DNA from: Flavobacterium fryxellicola
GTDB taxonomy: Bacteria; Bacteroidota; Bacteroidia; Flavobacteriales; Flavobacteriaceae
DNA length: 64,000 nucleotides
Assembly (NCBI RefSeq): GCF_900143245.1
Contig: NZ_FRDK01000003.1
Span: 248,001-312,000 of the forward strand
Direction: 5' to 3'
The position numbers and the translations under genes were made by a program. Positions within the stretch are counted from its first letter, which is position 1. Every line of letters begins with the position of its first letter. The notes below the pieces were generated by a model. It was given only the letters and a program-made list of their open reading frames with translations. It did not search any database and was not told the DNA's origin. Shown in pieces: positions 1 to 9,389 of the stretch.

Positions 1-939
1 TACGGTGGAAGATTAGAGTCTAGTTTTCATGTAGTAGTGGGTCAGGCTTCGTCGATTCGCAATGTCGGTAGGTGTATTCAAAGTTCAGGAATTGAACTGT
101 CAGGTTTGACCTTAGAACCATTAGCTTCTGCCGATGCAGTTTTGAGTCAGGAAGAAAAAGAAGCAGGGGTTGCATTAATCGACATTGGTGGTGGTACAAC
201 CGATCTAGCTATTTTTAAAGATGGTATTATTCGGCATACAGCAGTAATTCCGTTTGGAGGAAATGTAATTACAGACGATATTAAAGAAGGATGTTCTATA
301 ATTGAAAAGCAAGCTGAATTACTAAAAGTTAAATTTGGATCTGCTTGGCCAGGAGAAAATAGAGATAATGAAATTGTTTCTATTCCCGGTCTACGAGGTA
401 GAGAGCCAAAAGAAATATCGTTAAAGAATCTATCCAAAATAATCCATGCGCGCGTTGTGGAAATTGTGGATCAGGTGTTTACAGAAGTAAAAGCATACGG
501 TCATGAAGATCCTCGAAAGAAACTGATCGCAGGTATTGTATTAACAGGTGGTGGGGCTCAATTGAAACATATTAAGCAACTAGTAGAATATATTACTGGA
601 ATGGATACAAGAATAGGGTATCCTAATGAACATTTAGCTGGGAATTCAGATGAGGAAATCTCAAGTCCATTGTATGCAACGGCAGTGGGTTTAGTAATGA
701 AAAGTATTGAGAATAAAACGCAAAGCGCGGTACGCATGGATGCAGTAGAGCAACCAAAAGCGCCCACGTACAGGTCTACAGTTGTTCAAGCTCCAGTACA
801 AGAGGTTTATGAGAACGTAGAAAAGGAAGTAGATCATAATGCGCATGAAAAACAAAATTCTACAGTTAACAGAATTCAGAAAAATTTCTTTGATCGGTAT
901 GTAGATAAGATCAAAGACTTTTTAGATAATGCAGAATAA
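1..939 (+). CDS. ftsA: Cell division protein FtsA, C-terminal part (5' end outside window)
   Basis: The reading frame is open from base 1, so about 312 C-terminal residues of FtsA are present. FtsA is the actin-like ATPase that anchors FtsZ filaments to the inner membrane. The phosphate-2/adenosine region is visible as the motif IDIGGGTTDLAIF (about codons 60-72), and TGGGAQLKHI is the later nucleotide-binding loop of the actin fold. The last ~20 residues (IQKNFFDRYVDKIKDFL) form an amphipathic helix, as expected for membrane attachment. A low-complexity linker precedes it. The gene lies 54 bases upstream of ftsZ in the same direction, the classical ftsA-ftsZ order of the dcw cluster. The call is secure; only the start is missing. 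Confidence 0.97.
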   Translation, partial: YGGRLESSFHVVVGQASSIRNVGRCIQSSGIELSGLTLEPLASADAVLSQEEKEAGVALIDIGGGTTDLAIFKDGIIRHTAVIPFGGNVITDDIKEGCSIIEKQAELLKVKFGSAWPGENRDNEIVSIPGLRGREPKEISLKNLSKIIHARVVEIVDQVFTEVKAYGHEDPRKKLIAGIVLTGGGAQLKHIKQLVEYITGMDTRIGYPNEHLAGNSDEEISSPLYATAVGLVMKSIENKTQSAVRMDAVEQPKAPTYRSTVVQAPVQEVYENVEKEVDHNAHEKQNSTVNRIQKNFFDRYVDKIKDFLDNAE

Positions 940-993
940 AGGCACGGCCTGAAAAATATAAGAATTAATAATAAATATCAAAAACCCAAAATT

Positions 994-2943
994 ATGCCAA
1001 GCAACACAGAATTTGGAAGTATTTCATTTGATTTACCTAAAAACCAATCAAATGTAATAAAAGTTATAGGGGTCGGTGGTGGCGGAAGTAACGCTATAAA
1101 TCACATGTTTAAGCAAGGGATCAAAGGCGTGGATTTTATCGTATGTAATACGGATTCTCAAGCTTTGCAGAGTAGTTCTGTGCCAAATAAAATTCAGTTG
1201 GGAGTTCATCTAACCGAGGGACTTGGTGCTGGAGCAAACCCTGATGTTGGACAGCAGTCCGCAATTGAAAGTATTTCAGAGATTGAAAAAATGCTAGATC
1301 GCAATACTAAAATGGTGTTCATTACAGCCGGAATGGGCGGTGGAACTGGAACTGGTGCTGCACCTGTCATTGCACAATTGGCAAAAGAAAGAGATATTCT
1401 CACGGTTGGGATTGTGACATTGCCTTTCTTATTTGAAGGTAAAGTGCGTCAGGAACAAGCGTTAATTGGTATAGAAAAATTGCGTAAACAAGTCGATTCT
1501 TTAATTGTTATCAACAATAATAAATTAAGAGAAGTATATGGGAATCTTGGTTTTAAAGCTGGATTTTCAAAGGCAGATGAAGTTTTGGCGACAGCCTCAA
1601 GAGGGATTGCCGAAGTAATTACGCATCACTATACACAGAATATCGATTTAAGAGATGCTAAAACGGTATTGTACAATAGTGGAACAGCTATTATGGGATC
1701 TTCTGTTTCTTCAGGCGAAAATAGAGCTAAGGAGGCAATTATTGCCGCTTTAGATTCTCCTTTGTTAAATGACAATAAAATTACTGGTGCCAAAAACGTA
1801 TTGTTGCTTATCGTTTCTGGAACAAATGAAATTACAATTGACGAAATTGGAGAAATTAATGATCATATTCAAGTGGAAGCAGGACATAATGCTAATATTA
1901 TTATGGGGGTTGGTGAAGATGAATCTCTTGGAGATGCCATCGCAGTAACTATTATCGCTACCGGATTTGATATTGAACAACAAAATGAAATCGTAAATAC
2001 GGAGCCGAAAAAAATTATTCACACATTAGAGGATGAACAAAGAAGTGTACATAATCTTAGCAGTAAAACAGTAACGGCATTCGATTTAAATACAGAATCG
2101 CCTATAGCAAACACTAGCGAAAGAATCGTTTTCGATCTAGTTGAAGATGTGGTTGTTGCTGAGCCTGCAATAGTTTCTGCACCAGTGATTATAGCCACTA
2201 CAATTGATAAAGAAGAGTTGATGGTTATGTCTGAATTTATTAAAAATTTAGATGTAACTTTTGAAATCGTTTCTCCTATTACTGATATTGATTTCACAAT
2301 CACATCTCCTGTAGCCGAAGTAAAAGCAGTACAGCCAAAGGTTATTGAGAGACAAGAACAAACTACTTTCTCTTTTGATTTGCCGCTTTTTAAAACAGAA
2401 CCAGCAGGTCAAGTGCAAGAAAATAAAGTATTGTATGAGGTAACGAATGAAACTCGTGATATCAAAGTAAATGAGGCCGTTCAATTTGTTCCCGTGACAG
2501 AATTAAGTGATAACGGAATCATCAAGTACTCTCTAGAAGAATATATGGATCAAGAGCCTGATTTCATGGCCAAACCAGTCGTAAAAACACCAGAAGTTGT
2601 TATTCCGGCTGAGTTAAATATTACCATGAAACAAGTGGAAAGATCGGTACAGGCGCCAGAAGATTTTGAGACAATCTCTCCAATGGAAATGACTATTGAA
2701 GAATCGTTGAGAATGAGAGCTGATGAAAGAAGAAAAAAGCTAAAAGAATTCAATTACAAGTTTCACAACAATGTTTCTAAAATTGATGAGTATGAAAAAG
2801 AGCCAGCTTACAAAAGATTAGGAATAGATATTTCAAACAATCAGGCGAATAATACAAATTCAAGAATTTCTGTAGGAACAGATAGCAACAATGATTTACA
2901 GTTGCGTTCTAACAATTCCTATTTGCATGACAATGTAGATTAA
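994..2943 (+). CDS. ftsZ: Cell division protein FtsZ with a long C-terminal extension
   Basis: FtsZ is the tubulin-like GTPase that forms the division ring. The GTP-binding signature GGGTGTGAAP is at residues 115-124 and the T7 catalytic loop NIDLRD at residues 216-221, so the enzyme should be active. The globular core ends near residue 320. It is followed by about 330 residues rich in Val, Glu, Thr and Pro, with two stretches of TFSFDLPLF type, and by a conserved-looking charged end (RLGIDIS, LQLRSNNSYLHDNVD). At 649 residues it is much longer than the ~380-residue E. coli protein. Long extensions are usual in Flavobacteriaceae. It is probably cotranscribed with ftsA; a hairpin terminator follows. 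Confidence 0.98.
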   Translation: MPSNTEFGSISFDLPKNQSNVIKVIGVGGGGSNAINHMFKQGIKGVDFIVCNTDSQALQSSSVPNKIQLGVHLTEGLGAGANPDVGQQSAIESISEIEKMLDRNTKMVFITAGMGGGTGTGAAPVIAQLAKERDILTVGIVTLPFLFEGKVRQEQALIGIEKLRKQVDSLIVINNNKLREVYGNLGFKAGFSKADEVLATASRGIAEVITHHYTQNIDLRDAKTVLYNSGTAIMGSSVSSGENRAKEAIIAALDSPLLNDNKITGAKNVLLLIVSGTNEITIDEIGEINDHIQVEAGHNANIIMGVGEDESLGDAIAVTIIATGFDIEQQNEIVNTEPKKIIHTLEDEQRSVHNLSSKTVTAFDLNTESPIANTSERIVFDLVEDVVVAEPAIVSAPVIIATTIDKEELMVMSEFIKNLDVTFEIVSPITDIDFTITSPVAEVKAVQPKVIERQEQTTFSFDLPLFKTEPAGQVQENKVLYEVTNETRDIKVNEAVQFVPVTELSDNGIIKYSLEEYMDQEPDFMAKPVVKTPEVVIPAELNITMKQVERSVQAPEDFETISPMEMTIEESLRMRADERRKKLKEFNYKFHNNVSKIDEYEKEPAYKRLGIDISNNQANNTNSRISVGTDSNNDLQLRSNNSYLHDNVD

Positions 2944-2964
2944 GGACCTCAAGTCAAAAGAAGG

Positions 2965-3000
2965 TAACCCGAAAATTTATTTTTCGGGTTATTTTTTTTA
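2965..3000 (+). terminator. Rho-independent terminator of ftsA-ftsZ
   Basis: An 11-bp perfect stem (TAACCCGAAAA paired with TTTTCGGGTTA, loop TTTAT) is followed by a run of T, 22 bases after the ftsZ stop codon. Confidence 0.9.
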
Positions 3001-3023
3001 TGCAACGAGAACAAAGTAATCTG

Positions 3024-3054
3024 TTGTAAATTCCAGTAAATTTCTTTAAATTTG
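3024..3054 (+). promoter_or_regulatory. Bacteroidota-type promoter of the YqeY-like gene
   Basis: TTG at 3024-3026 and TAAATTTG at 3047-3054 are separated by 20 bases. This matches the Bacteroidota primary-sigma consensus (TTG, 19-23 bases, TAnnTTTG). It lies after the ftsZ terminator and ~155 bases before the next start codon, implying a long 5' leader. Confidence 0.6.
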
Positions 3055-3210
3055 CACTTTCTTAATCCGGTTTTCGTTTCTAGCTTTTGTTGAAAAGAAA
3101 CTTTTTTACTGAAAGCCTTTTTAGTACCGCTGGTTCAAAAAATAATTGTAAAGTAATAGTTCAACAATCGATTAGCCAATGATCGATTAACCAAATTAAT
3201 AATAAAGAAT

Positions 3211-3660
3211 ATGAGTTTATCAATACAAATCATGGACGAAATCAAAACCGCCATGAGAGCCAAAGATACAGTAGCTTTAGAAGCTTTAAGAGCTATTAAA
3301 TCTGAGATTTTATTGGCGCAAACAGCAACAGGATCAAAAGAGGAAATTACTGACGATGACGAAATAAAATTGTTGCAAAAGTTAGTGAAAACCCGAAAAG
3401 ACAGTGCTAAGATTTTTACAGAACAAAATCGTATGGATTTAGCTGAACCAGAATTAGCTCAAATTGCAGTAATAGAAAAATTCTTACCAGCTCAATTAAG
3501 CGAAGCAGAAGTAGAAGTAGTAATTGCAAAAATTATTAGCGAAACAGGTGCTTCAGGGATAGCTTCAATGGGTAAGGTGATGGGTTTAGCAGCAGCACAA
3601 TTAGGAGGAACTGCTGAAGGAAAAACCATTTCTACGATTGTTAAAAAGTTACTAACGTAA
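3211..3660 (+). CDS. GatB/YqeY domain-containing protein
   Basis: The protein has 149 residues, the usual size of stand-alone YqeY-family proteins, which share the helical tail domain of the GatB subunit of Asp/Glu-tRNA amidotransferase. The N-terminal pattern (DEIKTAMRAKD, ALEALRAIKSEI) and the C-terminal GKVMGLAAAQLGGTAEGKTI are family hallmarks. The cellular role is not well defined; a link to tRNA handling is inferred from the domain only. It has its own promoter and lies between ftsZ and a tRNA-Arg gene. Confidence 0.93.
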   Translation: MSLSIQIMDEIKTAMRAKDTVALEALRAIKSEILLAQTATGSKEEITDDDEIKLLQKLVKTRKDSAKIFTEQNRMDLAEPELAQIAVIEKFLPAQLSEAEVEVVIAKIISETGASGIASMGKVMGLAAAQLGGTAEGKTISTIVKKLLT

Positions 3661-3732
3661 TAATTAAGAATTCTTGTTAATCGGTTTTAATCGTAAATAT
3701 AAAATCGTTAATCATAATTTTCAAATTAATTT

Positions 3733-3806
3733 GACTGCGTAGTTCAACTGGATAGAATATCAGATTTCGACTCTGAGGGTTGCAGGTTCGAACCCTGCCG
3801 TGGTCA
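3733..3806 (+). tRNA. tRNA-Arg (anticodon TCG)
   Basis: A full cloverleaf can be drawn. The acceptor GACTGCG pairs with CGTGGTC (two G-U wobbles). The D stem is GTTC/GAAT. The anticodon stem is TCAGA/TCTGA with loop TTTCGAC, giving anticodon TCG. The T arm is GCAGG-TTCGAAC-CCTGC. The CCA end is not encoded. Confidence 0.95.
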
Positions 3807-3810
3807 CATA

Positions 3811-3857
3811 AAAAAAAACCGTAAAGTACTATTTTGAAGTGTTTTACGGTTTTTTTT
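3811..3857. terminator. Bidirectional terminator between tRNA-Arg and the convergent gene
   Basis: AAAAAAACCGTAAA pairs with TTTACGGTTTTTTT around a 17-base loop. A-runs on the left and T-runs on the right let it serve both the tRNA (+) and the reverse-strand gene ending at 3866. Confidence 0.85.
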
Positions 3858-3865
3858 GTGTCTTT

Positions 3866-4348
3866 TTACCAATCGCTTTTTGCAGGCTTTTTGATTGTAA
3901 ACAGCTGTATCAAATGCGGATTTAAAGTTTCAGTACTATTATTGAATAGAGATGGTTTTTTTATGGTTTTATTCCTTTTTAATAAGGCTTGCTCGATCGT
4001 ATACTCATTAGTAGCTTGAATTAGCAAGCCATCTTTGTTAATAATACGTGGTTCTTCAATAAAGCGTGTGTTAAAAACAGAGACCCGATATTTATTTTTC
4101 TTCACTTCAATTTTGAATTCAGCGACAATCGGATGGAGCATTTTGTCACTGAAATTTGTTTTTTTTATAATTCCGGTGGAATCGGTTTTAAACTCTAATC
4201 GTGGATTGCTTTTGAGTTTGGAGATGCTTGTTGAATCTTCGTAAATATATCTCCACATTATCAATTCGTCCTCAACTATAAAGTTTTTATTTTGTGCAAA
4301 TGAAATGGTGGTAATCAATAGGAAAGTGATGGATATTAATTTTTTCAT
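3866..4348 (-). CDS. Hypothetical secreted protein
   Basis: The 160-residue protein begins with a Sec signal peptide (KKLISITFLLITTISFAQ, likely cleaved after residue ~18). The mature part is hydrophilic, with no further membrane segment and no catalytic motif that I recognise. The ending ...KPAKSDW is not a T9SS sorting domain, so it is more likely periplasmic than surface-secreted. It stands alone, convergent with tRNA-Arg. The signal peptide and coding-like composition support a real gene; the function is unknown. Confidence 0.75.
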   Translation of the reverse strand: MKKLISITFLLITTISFAQNKNFIVEDELIMWRYIYEDSTSISKLKSNPRLEFKTDSTGIIKKTNFSDKMLHPIVAEFKIEVKKNKYRVSVFNTRFIEEPRIINKDGLLIQATNEYTIEQALLKRNKTIKKPSLFNNSTETLNPHLIQLFTIKKPAKSDW

Positions 4349-4918
4349 TTGTACTTATTTATAATTGTTTCTTTGCGTTAGTTAATGGTTTTATTTCTTA
4401 ATGTGATTCATAAGGATGCCATCGTGATTTCTAATTCTTTTTTTAAGCAGTGTAGCAACAAATGATGCATTTAGTTTTTTTATAATTAGTATCATTAAAT
4501 AGTGGTTGTCTTTGATGTGTTAGCGATACTTTCGTGATATATCTTTAACAAATGTCCCAACCAATATTTAGTCGCTAATAAAAGATAGAATAATGCTATT
4601 TATTAGTAATGACTCATTTATCAAATTTCATACCTAAAAAGGAGAATATAAAGGAGTTGTTAAATTCAAGACGCAAACGGTAGCGGTTGCGTTTTGCTTT
4701 ACAAGCGGTTGGACATGCGAATACAATTGAATTCCTATCACCTTTTTGTTTCTTTTTGAGAACACTTTAAAAATTTGGTATTTCTGCAAATTATAAAGTT
4801 TTACGAAACTAGAAGTTTCTGCAGCGCTTTTTATTAGGCTTTCTGATGGTTTTGGTTTCAATTCATTTTTAATTTTGAAATAAAAATCTATAATCAAAGT
4901 AGTCTGAAATTATTCTGC
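4349..4918. other. 570-base stretch without a confident gene
   Basis: The region is AT-rich and has no RNA structure that I recognise. A reverse-strand frame at 4634-4897 (87 codons) is Lys-rich and plausible in composition. It has no domain, no clear promoter and a weak start, so I do not annotate it as a gene. Confidence 0.5.
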
Positions 4919-4953
4919 AAAAAAAAACCTCTAGATTTCTCTAAAGGTTTTTA
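4919..4953 (-). terminator. Terminator of rplU-rpmA
   Basis: Read on the reverse strand, AACCTTTAGAG pairs with CTAGAGGTT and is followed by a T run. It sits ~20 bases past the rpmA stop codon. Confidence 0.85.
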
Positions 4954-4973
4954 TTAATTGGAAGGCAATTCAA

Positions 4974-5240
4974 TTATGCTTCAACTTCGAATGGAAGTAT
5001 GGAAACGTATGATTTGTTATCTCTTTTCTTTTGGAACTTAACAACTCCATCTACTCTTGCGTGTAGAGTGTGGTCTTTACTGATGTAAACGTTTGCACCT
5101 GGATTATGTTTTGAACCTCTTTGTCTTACGATGATGTTCCCAGCAATAGCAGCTTGACCACCAAAAATCTTCACGCCTAGACGTTTTGATTCTGATTCTC
5201 TACCATTCTTAGAACTACCGACACCTTTCTTGTGAGCCAT
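4974..5240 (-). CDS. rpmA: 50S ribosomal protein L27
   Basis: The 88-residue protein is full-length L27. It starts directly with [16 protein letters not shown], the conserved N-terminus that reaches toward the peptidyl transferase centre. There is no cleavable extension like that of Firmicutes L27. The motifs [11 protein letters not shown] and [13 protein letters not shown] are diagnostic. It lies 22 bases downstream of rplU in the conserved rplU-rpmA operon and is followed by a terminator. Confidence 0.99.
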   Translation of the reverse strand: MAHKKGVGSSKNGRESESKRLGVKIFGGQAAIAGNIIVRQRGSKHNPGANVYISKDHTLHARVDGVVKFQKKRDNKSYVSILPFEVEA

Positions 5241-5262
5241 GACGTATTAGTTTATTTTGTTA

Positions 5263-5685
5263 TTATTCTTGAGTATCTTCTTTTTTAGCTTTAGCTACTT
5301 TTTTCGTAGGAGCTTCTACTTCTTCTGTATTAGCTTCTACTGCCGCTTTTTTAGGAGCTGCTTTCTTAGCACCAACACCAGTAATTCCTTCGATTACAAT
5401 TTGAGTAAGATATTGTCTGTGACCATTTCTCTTTTTGTATCCTTTTCTTCTTTTCTTTTTGAAAACGATAACTTTATCTCCTTTTAAGTGTTGTAACACT
5501 TTAGCTTCTACTGAAGCACCTTCTATAGCTGGGGCGCCTAAAGTGATTGTTCCGTTATCATCTAATAAAAGAACTTTGTCAAAAGAAACTTTTGAACCTT
5601 CTTCATTAGTCAAACGGTTAACATAAACCTTTAAGTCTTTGCTTACTTTGAATTGTTGCCCTGCTATCTCTACGATTGCATACAT
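5263..5685 (-). CDS. rplU: 50S ribosomal protein L21 with a C-terminal Lys/Ala/Glu tail
   Basis: Residues 1 to about 102 form the L21 fold (YAIVEIAGQQFKVSKD at the start, KRRKGYKKRNGHRQ near the end), which binds 23S rRNA. The remaining ~38 residues are a low-complexity tail of Lys, Ala, Glu and Pro (KKAAPKKAA, TKKVAKAKKED) beyond the usual ~103-residue length. Such tails are common in Flavobacteriaceae. It is the first gene of the rplU-rpmA operon and has a good promoter just upstream. Confidence 0.98.
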   Translation of the reverse strand: MYAIVEIAGQQFKVSKDLKVYVNRLTNEEGSKVSFDKVLLLDDNGTITLGAPAIEGASVEAKVLQHLKGDKVIVFKKKRRKGYKKRNGHRQYLTQIVIEGITGVGAKKAAPKKAAVEANTEEVEAPTKKVAKAKKEDTQE

Positions 5686-5715
5686 ACTGAATTGTTTTAA
5701 TAATTTTTAAGGTTG

Positions 5716-5745
5716 CAAATATACAATTAAATATTTAACCTGCAA
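5716..5745 (-). promoter_or_regulatory. Promoter of rplU-rpmA
   Basis: On the reverse strand TTG (5745-5743), 19 bases, then TATATTTG (5723-5716). This is an exact match to the Bacteroidota consensus, 30 bases upstream of the rplU start. Confidence 0.8.
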
Positions 5746-5912
5746 TTAGTACTGTAAAAATTATTCTCAATCACTAACCTGTTGCTATGGTTGGAATTTA
5801 AATAAAAAGAATGTAATTAAACAGTTGTTAAATTTTTGTTTAGGTTTAGTTTTTATGTAACATTGTTCGCATAATTGCGACTTACAAGTATATTAACAAA
5901 ATTATTAACCTT

Positions 5913-7238
5913 ATGAAAAATTCATTAATGGCTTTAGGTGCTTTGTTTATGCTAGGAGGGGTCGCTTCAGCGCAAAAAGTAGCTTTTGAGGAATACAAAT
6001 TAGACAATGGTTTGCATGTGATTTTACACAATGATCCATCTGCTCCTACTGTTATTACATCTGTAATGTACCATGTGGGTGCTAAAGATGAAAATCCCGA
6101 AAGAACCGGGTTTGCCCACTTTTTTGAACATTTGTTGTTTGAAGGAACTGAAAACATCAAGCGCGGGGAATGGTTTAAAATCGTTACAGGGAATGGTGGA
6201 GTAAATAATGCGAACACTACGGATGATAGAACGTATTATTATGAAGTGTTTCCTTCCAATAATCTTGAACTAGGTTTGTGGATGGAAGCGGAAAGAATGT
6301 TACACCCTGTGATTAATCAAATTGGTGTTGACACTCAAAACGAAGTGGTAAAAGAAGAAAAAAGATTGCGTGTTGACAATCAACCTTATGGAAATTTTTT
6401 AGCGGAAGTAAAAAAGAATATCTTTAGAAAACATCCATACCGCTGGGCAACGATAGGTTCTATGAGCCATTTAGATGCTGCAACTTTAGAGGAATTTCAA
6501 GCTTTTAATAAGAAATTTTATATTCCTAACAATGCTGTTTTGATTGTTGCTGGTGATTTCAAAAAAGAACAAGCGAAGGAATGGATTCAAAAATATTTTG
6601 GACCTATCAAAAAAGGAGCGGCTATTCAAAGAGAAACATTTGTTGAAGAGCCAATCACTCAAACCATCAAAGCAAAGTTTGAAGACGCCAACATTCAAAT
6701 TCCTGCAATCGTAGCTGCGTACAGAACGCCCTCTATGAAAACTAGAGATGCAAGAGTATTGGATATGATATCTTCAATTTTAACAGATGGTAAAAGTTCA
6801 AGGTTGTACAAAAAAATTGTCGACGATAAGAAAATGGCCCTACAAATAGGTGCTTTTAGTAACAGTCAAGAAGATTATGGAAGTTATATCATTTACGGCT
6901 TGCCGCAAGCTCCAAGTACTGCCGATGACATTCTTGTCGAAATTGACGCTGAAATTGTAAAACTACAAACAGAATTGATAACGGAGAAAGATTTGCAAAA
7001 ACTGCAAAACAAATTCGAAAACCAATATGTAAATAGTAATTCAACTATTGACGGTATAGCAGATAACTTGGCTTCCTATCACTTATTATACGGTGATGTA
7101 AATTTAATTAATACCGAAATCGAAATCTACCAGTCAATTACTCGTGAAGAAATCAGAGATGTTGCCAAGAAATATTTAAATCCAAACCAAAGATTAGTTT
7201 TGGATTACGTTCCATCTAAAGACAAAGCTCAAAACTAA
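5913..7238 (+). CDS. M16 family zinc metallopeptidase (catalytic subunit)
   Basis: The 441-residue protein has a signal peptide ending near ASA-Q (residue 20) and one complete M16 unit. The inverted zinc motif HFFEH is at residues 69-73, with a downstream Glu-rich NEVVKEEKR supplying the third ligand. The length fits one N-terminal catalytic half plus one C-terminal half. It probably works in the periplasm on peptides. It is 11 bases upstream of a second M16 gene that lacks the zinc motif. In such pairs the two subunits form an active heterodimer, as known for mitochondrial processing peptidase and some bacterial M16B pairs; here that is inferred. Confidence 0.95.
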   Translation: MKNSLMALGALFMLGGVASAQKVAFEEYKLDNGLHVILHNDPSAPTVITSVMYHVGAKDENPERTGFAHFFEHLLFEGTENIKRGEWFKIVTGNGGVNNANTTDDRTYYYEVFPSNNLELGLWMEAERMLHPVINQIGVDTQNEVVKEEKRLRVDNQPYGNFLAEVKKNIFRKHPYRWATIGSMSHLDAATLEEFQAFNKKFYIPNNAVLIVAGDFKKEQAKEWIQKYFGPIKKGAAIQRETFVEEPITQTIKAKFEDANIQIPAIVAAYRTPSMKTRDARVLDMISSILTDGKSSRLYKKIVDDKKMALQIGAFSNSQEDYGSYIIYGLPQAPSTADDILVEIDAEIVKLQTELITEKDLQKLQNKFENQYVNSNSTIDGIADNLASYHLLYGDVNLINTEIEIYQSITREEIRDVAKKYLNPNQRLVLDYVPSKDKAQN

Positions 7239-7249
7239 GATATCTCATT

Positions 7250-9298
7250 ATGAAAAAATCAATATTAATTTTATCAAGTTTGTTCTTAACAGTACTTATG
7301 CAAGGACAAATCATCCCTCAGCCAAAACCCGGAGTTGCTCCAACCATAAAAATTGGAAAACCAGTAACCTTTGAGTTAAAAAATGGTTTAAAAGTTATGG
7401 TTGTCGAAAACCATAAGTTACCACGAGTATCCTTCAATCTTACTTTGGATAATGATCCGTATACAGAAGGTGACAAAAAAGGAGTTGCTGATATGACCAG
7501 TACTTTAATAGGGAGTGGAACCACTAAAATTTCGAAAACGGCCTTCAATGAAGAAGTAGATTTTCTGGGTGCTAATATCAATTTTAGTTCAAACGGTGCT
7601 TCAGCAAGCGCATTATCTAAATATTCTGGACGAGTTTTAGAATTAATGGCTGATGGTGCACTAAATCCAAACTTCACCCAAGAAGAATTTGACAAAGAAA
7701 AAACCAAACTTATTGAAGGCTTAAAAGCAAATGAAAAAAGTGTTTCAGCGGTAGCAGCGAGAGTAGTAGATGTTTTGACTTATGGAAAAAATCATCCTGC
7801 AGGGGAATATGTAAGTGAAGCTACTTTAAAAAACGTAACACTTGCTGATGTCAAAGCGAACTATAGCACTTATTTTGTTCCTAGCAACGCCTACCTAATT
7901 ATTGTTGGGGATGTAAAATTCAAGGAAACAAAAAAAATGGTAGAGAAGTTCTTTGGTTCATGGAAAAAAGCTTCTGCTCCTTCAATCACATTTAGCGATC
8001 CTAAAGATGTTGCTGTTTCACAAATCAACTTTATTGATATGCCAAACGCAGTTCAATCAGAAGTTGCTGTGGTTAACATGTCGAATCTTAAAATGACGGA
8101 TCCTGATTATTTTGCGGTCTTAGTGGCGAACCAAATTTTAGGTGGTGACTTTAATAGTTACATCAACATGAATTTAAGAGAAGCTCATGGATGGACGTAT
8201 GGTGCAAGAACAAGCATCTACGGAGACAAACGCGTTTCTACTTTCAATGCATCAACACAAGTTCGTAACGCAGTAACGGACAGTACTGTTGTTGAGATTT
8301 TCAAAGAATTCAAAAAAATCAGAACGGAGAAAGTGACTGATGAAATGTTAGCTAGTGTAAAAGCAGGATACATCGGACGATTTGTAATGCAAATTGAAAA
8401 ACCACAAACGGTAGCAGGTTACGCTTTAAGAATCCAAACACAAAGCTTACCAGCTGATTTTTATGAAAATTACATTAAAAATATCAGTGCTGTAACTGCT
8501 GACGATATTTTGAGAGTGGCTAATAAATACTTCTTGGCTGACAATAGCAGAATTGTAATTGTAGGAAAAGCTGCCGATGTAGCTCCTAGCCTAGAAAAAT
8601 TAAAATTTCCAGTATCGTACTCCGATAAATACGGAAATCCAACAGCTAAACCAGAATTCAAAAAACCGGTTCCAGCAGGAGTTACTGCCAAAATTGTTAT
8701 TGATAATTACATCAAAGCTATTGGTGGCGAAAAAGCAGCATTAGCTGTAAAAACAGTAGTAATGAACGGAACTACAACTATTCCACAAGCACCATCACCA
8801 TTGAACTACACATCAAAAATAGATGCTAAAGGAAAACTTATGGTTGAATTAGCTATGGGAACGATGAGCATAATGAAGCAAGTGGTGAATGAAAAAGGAG
8901 CTTACGTGATGCAACAAGGGCAGCGTCAAAATATTGAAGGAACTATGCTTGCTGATTTGAAAGCAGATGCAACACCTTTTGTAGAATTAGCTCTTTCTAA
9001 AAAACAAGGTTTAACGCTAGAAACTATTGAGTCTGTAAATGGAAAAGATGCTTATGCCGTTAAAAATGGCAAAACGACATTGTTTTACGATGTAACTTCG
9101 GGATTAAAACTTGCGGAATCTAAAGTTATAGAACAAGGTGGACAAAGCATCACGCAAACTACAAATTACGGAGATTACAAAGAAGTAAAAGGAGTTAAAG
9201 TTCCTTTTAATATCATCCAGAATGTAGGGTTTGAATTGGATATAAAAATGTCTGACGTAAAAATCAATGAAGGTGTTACAGATGCAGATTTTCAATAA
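7250..9298 (+). CDS. M16 family protein, zinc motif lost, with extra C-terminal domain
   Basis: The 682-residue protein has a signal peptide and two M16 halves (about residues 30-460). The position of the HxxEH motif reads VADMTSTLIG, so zinc ligands and catalytic Glu are gone. The family features GASASALS and GWTYGARTS remain. Residues ~490-682 form an added beta-rich domain of the kind seen in periplasmic lipid- or lipoprotein-handling folds (VNGKDAYAVK, LFYDVTSGLKL), fused to the inactive subunit. It is cotranscribed with the catalytic M16 gene and ends at a terminator. The likely role is the non-catalytic, substrate-holding partner. Confidence 0.93.
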   Translation: MKKSILILSSLFLTVLMQGQIIPQPKPGVAPTIKIGKPVTFELKNGLKVMVVENHKLPRVSFNLTLDNDPYTEGDKKGVADMTSTLIGSGTTKISKTAFNEEVDFLGANINFSSNGASASALSKYSGRVLELMADGALNPNFTQEEFDKEKTKLIEGLKANEKSVSAVAARVVDVLTYGKNHPAGEYVSEATLKNVTLADVKANYSTYFVPSNAYLIIVGDVKFKETKKMVEKFFGSWKKASAPSITFSDPKDVAVSQINFIDMPNAVQSEVAVVNMSNLKMTDPDYFAVLVANQILGGDFNSYINMNLREAHGWTYGARTSIYGDKRVSTFNASTQVRNAVTDSTVVEIFKEFKKIRTEKVTDEMLASVKAGYIGRFVMQIEKPQTVAGYALRIQTQSLPADFYENYIKNISAVTADDILRVANKYFLADNSRIVIVGKAADVAPSLEKLKFPVSYSDKYGNPTAKPEFKKPVPAGVTAKIVIDNYIKAIGGEKAALAVKTVVMNGTTTIPQAPSPLNYTSKIDAKGKLMVELAMGTMSIMKQVVNEKGAYVMQQGQRQNIEGTMLADLKADATPFVELALSKKQGLTLETIESVNGKDAYAVKNGKTTLFYDVTSGLKLAESKVIEQGGQSITQTTNYGDYKEVKGVKVPFNIIQNVGFELDIKMSDVKINEGVTDADFQ

Positions 9299-9318
9299 TC
9301 AAATCTAAAATTTTTATT

Positions 9319-9356
9319 AAAGGCTGTCTAGAAATAGGCAGCCTTTCTTGTTTTTA
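9319..9356 (+). terminator. Terminator of the M16 operon
   Basis: AAAGGCTGTC pairs with the AGGCAGCCTTT side around a short loop, followed by T-rich sequence, 20 bases after the stop codon. Confidence 0.85.
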
Positions 9357-9389
9357 TCCTATTGTACTCAAAAAAAAGACATCAGTCAA

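Noticed and set aside
3834..4019. Forward frame opposite the secreted protein at 3866
   Set aside because: Begins in the terminator and lies antisense to a gene with a signal peptide.
4634..4897. 87-codon reverse frame in the spacer before rpmA
   Set aside because: Plausible composition but no domain, no promoter and no sign of conservation that can be judged from sequence alone.
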